Assembly (NCBI RefSeq): GCF_958979055.1
Contig: NC_084894.1
Coordinates: 625,001-689,000, forward strand
Direction: 5' to 3'
Origin: Alnus glutinosa
Taxonomy: Eukaryota; Streptophyta; Magnoliopsida; Fagales; Betulaceae
Length of the DNA stretch: 64,000 bases
Under the pieces are notes generated by a model. The model made no database searches. It worked only from the letters and a program-made list of their open reading frames with translations, and was not told the DNA's origin. Of this stretch, positions 44,489-52,980 are shown piece by piece. Made by a program: the position numbers and the translations under genes. The stretch's first letter is position 1, and each line of letters begins with the position of its first letter.

Positions 44489-46843
44489 CTCGATACATTC
44501 AGCACATGCATACTTCATACATTTCTCGACCACATGGCTGCCGAATTTCTGCATTGGCAAGTCCGCGTATGCACCCTTCAATTCGTTGAGAAAACGGTTC
44601 ATTTACTCACCATCACAATAGCTAAAGCAGTTTTCAAGTACATAGCTGCAATGACGGTCCTTTGCAAGTTCAACACAGTTGCCAGTTGCGGCTTCAATAA
44701 GAAACTGCATAAAAAAATGTAATTAGTGTTTCATTTATGCTCCGTTTGTTTCGGCGTAAAATGATTTCTGGAAATTGATTTTGGCATTTTCCGGTGTTTG
44801 GTAGGGGCGAAAATAATGGTCAACGAAAATCATTTTCGGTTTGACCGTAAAAGCTTCTTTAATTTTCGGAAAACGATTTACGATTTTTAAAACCGCAAAT
44901 CGCTTTCCAAAATTAAGCTCTTCGTCCTTACACGCATGTTTGATATTCGATCATCAGAATTTAGCAATTGTCGGTCGTCAGAATCTAGTCGGCGCCGGAG
45001 TCCGACAACATCCGGTCGCCGGAATACTGACGGCGCCGGAATCAGTCCACCAGAATTCTGTCGGTGCCGGTATCTGGTCACCGGCGGACCAAATTCTGGC
45101 CGGAATATTGCCTGATCTGACCAAAACTGCCGGGATCAGGCCGAATCTGGGCGGATCTGGCTATTGATCCAATCGGATCTGGCCAAAACGACTAGGATCC
45201 AACCGGATATGACCGAATCCAGAAGATTCCGGCTGGATATGACCGGATCCGAAAGATTCTGGCCGGATATGACCGGATCCGGTCAAACTTTCTCACCGGA
45301 ATTCAGCAACTGCGACTGGAAGTTGCCGGATTCCGGCGACATTTGCCAAACTCTGATTTTTGCATTTCGTAATTTTTTAATTGCGAACCAAACGCCGAAA
45401 AATATTTTCGAGAAAATCATTTTTTTAAAAATAATTTCGTCGAAATCATTTTACATCGAAACAAACAGAGCATTAATGTTGAAAATTACATTTGATTGCC
45501 AAATTGAATATACTAAAGCATTTACCATTCTTTATAAGTAACTTAATTTTATGCTATGAGAAAAGAATTAATTTCAAAAGCTTACATTATAAAAGGTTAG
45601 CCAATAACACTCTATCAAACTTACATATGCATAAAAGAGCCATGGACATGTACAAGAGAAGTTAATAGAACTAAGTGTTACCGATACATGAAATAGGAAC
45701 CTCACAGACAACCAGCGTTTGATACCATGTTAGGAAGTGGGCTAAAAACATATACCAAGCTCACAAACAACACCAACACCAACACCAACCTCATAAGTTT
45801 GATTGTCTCTAAAGTCACAGGGGCTACAGCAAGCATAAACGTAATTGACAAGAAGCCCCGAGGCTTCTTTCTACCAAATCTTCGATAAAGAACATCTGAA
45901 ATAGTGATAATGGAAACACTCATAACACATCTAATAAGGAATACACAAAACACCAAAACTCCCAAGCTATTGGACAATGTAACAGAAAATGGTTCATGAT
46001 TTGATATTGCATTTGCACATATAGTACTACTTATCGAAACTGTGGACAAGGCATATAGTCCTTTCCTTGTGTTATTCAGACATTAGACACCGTAAGCAGC
46101 ACAGTGCAATATGGTGGCCATTCATATTTTTTACTAGAGTTAGAATACCAGACTTCAGTGCAGAAACAAGCATGGAGAACTACTCTGGAGTCTGAAGGGT
46201 TTCAATGACCTTGGTAACAGCCCAAGCCTTGTGGTTGGGAAGAAAAATTCAGCAAAACAATAACTACTAATTGCACAATAACACATATTAGAGATAAAAA
46301 GGGAGAGAGAAGCCAACCCATGCATATGGCACAAGATCTAAACAAGATCCTAAAATTTTCTTGTGATTCTTTGAAGTATTTGGATACACTGAGCCTTATC
46401 ACAAACCTCAAGCAGCATCTGTACAACGTAATTTCCATAAGAATGTGTCATTAGCTCCACAATATAATCTATGATTTCAAGAAAAATCTTCTCAATATCT
46501 TATGGGTTGCCCTTGGCGAGTTTCCACTGTAAGAAGCCGCAACCACGCTAGTCTTTAGCAATAAGATAAACACTTCAGGCTATTTCATCAACAGAGTTAA
46601 ATGTTTTAGGAAACTTCTGTTTAGTCTCTTTGTCCAAAACTTTCATTGCGTTAAAATCTGCGAAAGAATCAGAAGCATTTGATTGGTTTGAACTCCTATA
46701 GTTTGTATAATGGTTCCAAAATGGCTTTTGTTTAGATTTGTCAATTTGGTGAGAGATTGGCAACTCAAAATATAGTTGCCTTGGGCTCTAATTCATCGGC
46801 CTATCAATGAGATATCTATGTGCTTTAATAGCATGCTGAGCTT
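44489..46843. repeat. PUF tandem duplication, copy B (with inserted element)
   Basis: The right copy, 2355 bp. Subtracting the 735-bp insertion and its 3-bp duplication leaves 1617 bp, matching copy A. Here the splice acceptor equivalent is an intact CAG (44705-44707 complement). Confidence 0.88.
44738..45472. mobile_element. 735-bp TTA-flanked inverted-repeat element inserted in PUF copy B
   Basis: The left end reads TGCTCCGTTTGTTTCGG, and the reverse complement of the right end reads TGCTCTGTTTGTTTCGA. TTA flanks both ends (44735-44737 and 45473-45475). The corresponding place in copy A has a single TTA and no insert, which proves the borders. The interior is unusually CG-rich for this window and holds about three copies of a 30-bp GGATATGACCGGATCCG-like unit (about 45200-45290). 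No transposase; a PIF/Harbinger-like non-autonomous element is most likely. Confidence 0.88.
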
Positions 46844-47639
46844 CAAACCGCTGACAGTGAAGCTGTGGCAGGTACTGGTAGTGCTGATGCACCTCAGGTT
46901 GGTTTATTTGTTCTGGATGAAAATAAGGCAGAATAGATTGTGCATCCAAGAAGAATTGTTGCTCATCAAGCATTGCAGAAAACTGTACACCATGGACTGG
47001 CACATTAGAGGGCAACTGGAAGCTTGCCTTGCAGGAGCAAATGGCAGAGTAGTGGAGAAATTTCCAAGTTGCTGAAAATAGTCTCCATGCCACTTCTTGG
47101 TTTTTTTCAGCATTCAGTTTTAACAAATTTGAACTTTCTTGGCCAACTTTTGTCCCACTAAACTCATCAAAACCACAAGGTACATCTTTTGCCGATTTTG
47201 AAGACGAGCCGACTGTCTTCTATGAATTCACAAAATTTGGTTTCTTTAAGCCGTTTAGATTTTGACGATCAAATAAAAAGGTGTGATTCTATAAGGTTTT
47301 AGACTTTGCCAAAGGACTTCCAGCTCCCACAGCCACACCATCAGTAAAGTTCATGCAAAGGTAGATGTCAAGGAGCGGTTATTAAACATATTCATTTTTT
47401 CTGGTTGAAACCTTTCAATGGATGATTGCTTAATTTTATCCATTGAGATTTTTTCTCATCCAAACCCCCATAGTCTTGAAGTTTCTCAATGACATTAGAC
47501 AAGCTTCCCTCCAAAGACACCATCCTTGGTCCAGATTCCTCAGAATATGGTTCCCTACAAGTAACCTTATGTATCTCCTCTAGAAGCTTGTCAAATTCAC
47601 CAGAATCATCTAGAAGAATGTTCCTCCATTTTGCTTCCA

Positions 47640-48960
47640 CTTTTATTATTCTTAGAGAAGAATATGGCATCATGATTATCGCAGAAAATCTTGTTTGGAC
47701 TCGTTATAGAATCGACAATTTTGAGACCACCAACAGAATTTGTCAACCATAATGCCTGTGTAATGGCTTCATAGCACATACTAAATTCTGCCTCCATTGT
47801 AGATGTAGCAACTATAGTTTGCTTGTTACTTCTCCAAGATATAGCCCCTCCAGCAAGAAGAAAGATATACCCTGAAGTAAATTTTCTACTATCTACACAT
47901 TTAGCAAAATCTGAATCTGAATATCCAACCACTTCTAAATGGTCAATGTGTTTGAATGTCAAACTGTAGTCCTTGGGTCCATGCAAATACTGTTTGACTT
48001 TCTTTGTAGCTTTCCAATGTTCCAATCTTGGGTTACTTTGATTTCGACCGAGCATTCCAACTGTCATTGTAATGTCAAGTCTAGTGCAGACCTGTGCATA
48101 CAATAAACTGCCGACTATAGATACACATGGAATGTTTTTCATTTGCTCTTATTCCAATACATTTCGGGGACTTTAATCATTACTGAATTTGTCTGCTTTA
48201 ATGATATGTGCTATAAAAGCCAAACAGTTCTTTAGTCTGAATCTCTCTAAAACTTTTCAATTGTAGGCCTTTTGAGACAGTTTTAATATTCTTTGTTTTC
48301 TGTCTCTGTGAATCTTTATGCCAATGACATAAGAGGCTTCACCTAAATCCTTCATTTCAAAATTTTGAGAGAGGAACTGTTTGATTTCATGTAGTAAACC
48401 TAAATCATTACTTGCAAGTAAAATATTATCTACATATAGGACTATAAAAATGACTTTACTTCCACTGACCTTAAGGTATATACATTGATCAACAAAGTTC
48501 TTAGTAAAACCATATGAGGTAATAACTTTGTGAAATTTGATATATCATTGAAGGTAGGGTTGTTTTAGCCCATAAATAGATTTATTTAGTTTGCAAGCTT
48601 TCTGAGTGTTATCATCAAAACTTTCAGGTTGTTTCATATAAACCTCTTCTTCAAGATCACCATTCAGAAAGACTGTTTTCACATCCATTTGATGTAACTC
48701 TAGATCAAAATGAGCTATTATTGTCATGATTATCCTAAATGAATCATTCTTTGATACTGGAGAGAAGGTTTCATGATAATAACTGCCTTCTTTTTGTGTG
48801 AAACCCTTGGCCACAAGTCTAGCTTTATATCGTTCAACATTACCGGAAGCATTTTCTTGATTTTGTAAACCCATTTGCAGCCTACAGCTATAGCTCCCTT
48901 TAGTAAGTTAACGAGATCCCAAACTTAATTTTTAGCCATGGATTCCATTTCTTCTTTCAT
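47640..48960 (-). mobile_element. Truncated Ty1-copia pol fragment
   Basis: 48874-48545 encodes reverse transcriptase (ERYKARLVAKGFTQKEG; QMDVKTVFLNGDLEEEVYMK). 48142-47606 encodes RNase H (GYSDSDFAKCVDSRKFTSGY; TSTMEAEFSMCYEA). There is damage between them, including frameshifts around 48180-48540. Neither LTR was found. The RNase H frame stops after NKSGSK and continues directly into the start of the decayed PUF gene, so the left break coincides with the PUF 5' end. It is unrelated in sequence to the complete copia element at 37714-42488. Confidence 0.82.
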
Positions 48961-49015
48961 GACATTTAACCCTAATGTAGAGTGTCACTGTGTTGAGTAA
49001 TCATATATATATATA

Positions 49016-49287
49016 TAGAAAAGCCGAGTTCTAACTTAGAGTTGACTTAGAATTGTGACACGTGGTGTGAACCCATCATTTTTAAACAATGAACCGGTCT
49101 TTTAAGTAAAAAACCGGTGAATTTTAAAGGTTGAATCGATTTTGTCATGATTATAATAATTTTATTGTGCTTAAATGAAAACATCCTGGGTGTGAATCTT
49201 CATGAGACCAAAATAAAGATTTTTTTCGCATTATAGCATTAAGTGATGAGAATTTTAAAAAAAAATCTAAAATTAAAATTTTTCCTT

Positions 49288-49327
<40 letters not shown>

Positions 49328-49592
49328 GGAGTTCTAACTTATAGTTGGCCTAGAATTGTGACTCGTGGCGTGAACCCATCATTTTTAAACACTGAACCGG
49401 TCTTTTAAGTAAAAAACCGGTGAATTTTAAAGGTTGAACCAGTTTTTGTCATGATTTTAATAAATTTATTGTGCTTGAATGAAAACATCCTGAGTGTGAA
49501 TCTTCATGAGATTCAAATAAAGATTTTTTCGCATTATAGCATTAAGTGGTGATTTTTTTTAAAAAAAAAATCTAAAATTAAAAACTTTTCCT
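49016..49592. repeat. Direct repeat, two copies, period about 303 bp
   Basis: 49016-49290 and 49320-49592 share GAGTTCTAACTTA, TGTGAACCCATCATTTTTAA or close variants, AAAAACCGGTGAATTTTAAA and TTCGCATTATAGCATTAAGT, with a TA-dinucleotide run between them. A shorter third partial copy lies at about 49890-49960. The unit is probably part of a dispersed element, perhaps of the Helitron whose 3' end lies at 50593. Confidence 0.85.
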
Positions 49593-49631
49593 TATCATCA
49601 TCACACACACACACATACACACACATATATA

Positions 49632-49790
49632 GAGTAATGTTTCTTGCACAATTTTTGCACAACTCTAACTACTTTTTTTAATGATCAACCATTGGATTTG
49701 TTTTCCTACAAATGAGCCCTAAATATTCAATAATTAATCTTAAAAAAAAGTTGTCAGAGTTATGTAAAAGTTGTACAAGAAATATTACTC
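49632..49790. mobile_element. MITE with GAGTAATGTTTCTTGCACAA ends, copy 1
   Basis: The left end GAGTAATGTTTCTTGCACAA and the reverse complement of the right end GAGTAATATTTCTTGTACAA match at 18 of 20 positions. A deleted copy lies at 49799-49887 and another full copy at 58888-59035. No coding capacity. Confidence 0.75.
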
Positions 49791-50549
49791 ATCATATATA
49801 TATAAGTTGAGTTCTAACTACTTTTTTTAATGATTAACCATTGGATTTGTTTTCCTAAAAAAAAAGTTGTGCAAGAAAAATTACTCTTATATATAAAAGC
49901 CAAATTCCAACATAGAATTGGCCTAAAATTGTGACACATGGCGTGAACCTATCATTTTTTTTTTTAATTTTTTTTTTTTCGTTCATTTACTTTTTCGAAT
50001 GTTCATAATTATATAGGATTGAAAATTTGAAATATAATAGATATTATACCAACAATATAAAAATTTCCTCCTAATTTTCTATTTTATGATTTGGTAATCA
50101 AAATCATGATTTTCTTCTTACTATTTTTCTTCATACTCGTTTTCATTCTAAACTACACCTATGGGAACAAAGATTTTAACATGTTTTAATTTAGAGAAAT
50201 GTTTCTTGCACACACTTTGTACACAAAGTCTTACATGGTACACACTAAAAAAAATAAAATTAAAAAACGTAATACATATCATACTAACAATATCAGGGAT
50301 TTTTACTATTAATCTTACTATTAATGCTTTGATAATCAGAATCCAGGTTTTTCTCTTGCAATTTTTTTTTTTTTTTTCTCTTTACACTTCTTTCCATTTT
50401 AAACTACACATCTGAGAATATTTTAAATGTTTTAATTTATATGGATTAAAACTAAAATTATGGTTCTTTTGATAGTAAAATTTTATATGATTTATATATT
50501 CATGCAATGATCTATGTGTAATGGATATTTTTTTTAAGTTTCGAAATTA

Positions 50550-50593
50550 AATTATAATTAACAATCCCGCGTATTGCGCAGGTTATGAGCTAG
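50550..50593 (+). mobile_element. Helitron-like 3' terminus
   Basis: A short GC hairpin (CCCGCG, loop TATTG, CGCAGG) is followed about 7 nt later by CTAG (50590-50593) and then T. A 3' hairpin plus CTRR, with insertion before T, is the Helitron signature. The associated 5' TC end could not be identified; the upstream repeat region 49016-50550 may be its body. Confidence 0.5.
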
Positions 50594-51166
50594 TATCTCT
50601 ATAATAGAGAAGAAGTGTCTTTTTAGTACACTTTTATCAGTCCAATGAAATTCATAAGTATAGAAAAAAGTCCTATCACGTAGAGATATTTTCTTTTCAT
50701 CATCCTTACCATATATATATATATATATAACGTAAAAGAAACTAATTTTAAAATAGAATTAAAAAATTAGAAGGAAAAGGCCAGAAATGGAATCTGAAGA
50801 AAAAACCCACAGAAAATAAAGACGAAAAAACAAATTATTTACCATTCTCTACTGCACATTATTTACATTCTCTTTAAACACTACCATGCAAACACAGTTT
50901 CCCAGGTATGATAGAAGTAGTGGGTAAGAACAAAAGAGATTAATGAATAATGGTTACAGGCGGTGGATAGTGGATATTGAGCAAGTCGGAAATGGGAAAA
51001 TTAGGTGGGTATAAAAACTGAATACACGGTTTGTAATAGAACGGTTTCTAATGGAACGCACGTTTTCTACTTTAAAAATACACTTGACAGTATGAAATAA
51101 CGTCACTTGTTGCAATTTTATGCATTACTCTAATGATTCCCTTATTTTTATATATATATATATATA

Positions 51167-51368
51167 GGGGCGGAGCCAACTTTTAGGTTTTGGGGGAGCC
51201 AGATTGAAAAAAAATAATTTGATGGGGCCAAAACTATAATTTTTTTAAAAAATAAGGGTAAAAATTATTATTATTTTTTTTGTTTTAGATTTTTTTTTTT
51301 TTTTTTTGGGGGGGGGGGGGGGAGACCTTTGGCTTGGGGCCCCCCAAGCCAAAGTGTGGCTCCGCCCC
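51167..51368. mobile_element. Small hAT-like non-autonomous element (GGGGCGGAGCCA ends)
   Basis: GGGGCGGAGCCA at the left end and TGGCTCCGCCCC at the right end form perfect 12-bp inverted repeats, embedded in TATATATA on both sides (a possible 8-bp duplication, ambiguous in a TA run). The ends resemble those of the 3.7-kb hAT element at 12772-16498. The interior includes a 15-G run. Confidence 0.65.
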
Positions 51369-51385
51369 TATATATATATATAATT

Positions 51386-51605
51386 GGAATAACTTCACAA
51401 AATGGTATTGAATTATACCGCGTTTTTACAGAAGGGTATTGAATTATCATTTCTCTCGAACCCGGGGTTTTAACTATCAAAATGAATCCCAGAAGGGCAT
51501 TCCGTCTGTTTTCGGCGTTAAAAAGCAACGGAAGTCGATTCACGTGACTTCCACGTGACTTTTTTAATGGGTTTGGTTTTCTTTGCCCATGACTTCAACG
51601 GATAC
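51386..51605. repeat. MULE left terminal inverted repeat
   Basis: Reverse-complement partner of 58175-58394. Shared words include CGCGTTTTTACAGAAGGGTA and GTCGATTCACGTGACTTCC. Confidence 0.9.
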
Positions 51606-52438
51606 AATTTCGAACTTAAAATTCCGCCATCGTATCGTATTTTCCTATTTTCCCCCAAATTGCTTTGTAAGTATCCGAAAACCCTAGAGCTCCCAATCCG
51701 TACTCGTGCGCTAAGAACCCTAACCGTGCTGTTACATTGTGGCTTGTTTCGACAGTATACAACAAGAATCAAGCATCAAAGGCTGATTTTGACTAAAGGT
51801 AATGAACTTTTTTGCTCATTTTTTTTTTTTTTCAGTGTAAATGAATATTTATTTAACCATATTTGTTTATTTGTGGATTACTTGTTTTATTTTCGAAATG
51901 CTGGGCGTTATTTGGGGTTTAGGGACACTTTTCCCGTTGTTTAGGGTTTAGGTTGTTACGGGACCATGTCTTTGGTCATCGGCAATATCTAAGTCTTATT
52001 GAAGTTGCTGAGATGGTGTATTTTATATATTCTTTGGTTTGTGGTCCTATTTTGTTTGGATTTGTGGTCCCATTTGTTCCTGTCATTATCTTGTTTCAGG
52101 TTTGTTGTTTCCTTTTCCCTTTTTTTTTTTTGTTTGTGGTCCCATTTTGGGTTTGTTGCTTAGGGTTGCAGAAAAGTTCGATTTTTTTAACACTATTTGT
52201 TGTGGTTAGTGGGTCTTGATGTGTTTGCCATTATGGGGTGACTTTTGTTTTGGTTTGCTGGCTAATGCCTTTATTATGCATGCTGTATGCAGAATTGCTT
52301 TACTTTGCTTGTGGACCCAATGCCTTTACTTTTTTTTTTGTTTTTGTCTGCTCACTAGGACGTGTCATTGTTTTGTCAACTTGTCTATTTGTAGGACACG
52401 TAATGTATCCAGAATTGCTAATGTTTGAGGTGCACCAT

Positions 52439-52660
52439 TGTGACGTACCACATCGCCTAGGAATGAGGATGTGCTTATATGTATAAATGCACCATTTATG
52501 ACACAACGCGTTTTAAAGCCGTGATGGTCATGAACCTATCAGAACTCCGCAGTTAAGCGTGCTTTTGCAAGAGCAATCCCAGGATGGGTGACCTCCTGGG
52601 AAGTATGGTATGGGGAGCCAAAAGCGGACAATATTATGTCATTGGGGGTGGATCGTTACA
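52439..52660 (+). repeat. Cassandra 5' LTR with 5S-like segment
   Basis: 222 bp. The 5S-like part spans about 52512-52622 and includes the internal promoter region of 5S genes (RNA polymerase III type). Confidence 0.93.
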
Positions 52661-52758
52661 AATGGTATCAGAGCCATTGCTCAGTCTGAGATGGTGGGAG
52701 CGTGCACAAGCCCAATGAGGGACGCCAGCGGGGACGCTGGGTCCAAAGAGGGGGTGAT

Positions 52759-52980
52759 TGTGACGTCCCACATCGCCTGGGAATGAGGATGTGCTTATAT
52801 GTATAAATGCACCCTTTATGACACAACGCGTTTTAAAGCCGTGATGGTCATTAACCTATCAGAACTCCGCAGTTAAGTGTGCTTCTGCGAGAGCAATCCC
52901 AGGATGGGTGACCTCCTGGGAAGTCTGGTATGGGGAGCCAAAAGCGGACAATATTGTGTCATTGGGGGTGGATCGTTACA
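52759..52980 (+). repeat. Cassandra 3' LTR with 5S-like segment
   Basis: 222 bp, the same length as the 5' LTR. The 5S-like part spans about 52832-52942. Confidence 0.93.

Larger units (their letters stand above)
42788..47653 (-). pseudogene. Pumilio/PUF RNA-binding protein (APUM9-12-like), decayed and tandem-duplicated
   Basis: PUF proteins bind 3' UTRs and repress or destabilise mRNAs in the cytoplasm. Read from right to left: a damaged N-terminal region at 47653-46788 (LDDSGEFDKLLEEIHK; VPVHGVQFSAMLDEQQFF); then PUF repeats at about 46575-46290 (GSVYLIAK; IVELMTHSYGNYVVQMLLEV in the related copy) and 46230-46030 (FSMLVSALK). The second half repeats at 44722-44490, and a second set of all repeats lies at 44441-42788 with the best frame at 43090-42788 (ELAKDRHGSYVLENC; SPYGNYVIQVAL). 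In-frame stops are present: both copies of the first repeat have TAG just after LIAK. The N-terminal frame is shifted. I consider it non-functional. Its 3' end runs toward the copia element at 42488. Confidence 0.8.
48961..51166. other. Repeat-rich intergenic DNA, no gene
   Basis: It consists of direct repeats, small MITEs, TA-dinucleotide runs and a Helitron-like end, each listed separately. I see no coding potential. Confidence 0.6.
52439..52980 (+). mobile_element. Cassandra TRIM retrotransposon nested in mudrA
   Basis: Two 222-bp LTRs (52439-52660 and 52759-52980) begin TGTGACGT and end GTTACA. They flank a 98-bp internal region that starts with the primer-binding site TGGTATCAGAGCC (52663) and ends in a purine-rich tract. 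Each LTR contains 5S rRNA-like sequence (CAGAACTCCGCAGTTAAG; AGGATGGGTGACCTCCTGGG), the defining feature of Cassandra. The 5-bp target duplication ACCAT flanks it (52434-52438 and 52981-52985). It has no protein-coding capacity; Cassandra depends on other retrotransposons for movement. The LTRs differ at only about 8 positions by eye, so the insertion is younger than the copia element. Confidence 0.95.

Noticed and set aside
49016-49592. CRISPR-like or satellite array
   Set aside because: Only two long copies plus a fragment; no regular short repeats or spacers. CRISPR arrays are not expected in a plant genome.
52512-52942. Two 5S rRNA-like segments
   Set aside because: They lie inside paired 222-bp LTRs with primer site and target duplication, so they are parts of Cassandra. 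They diverge from true 5S genes and are not in an array.
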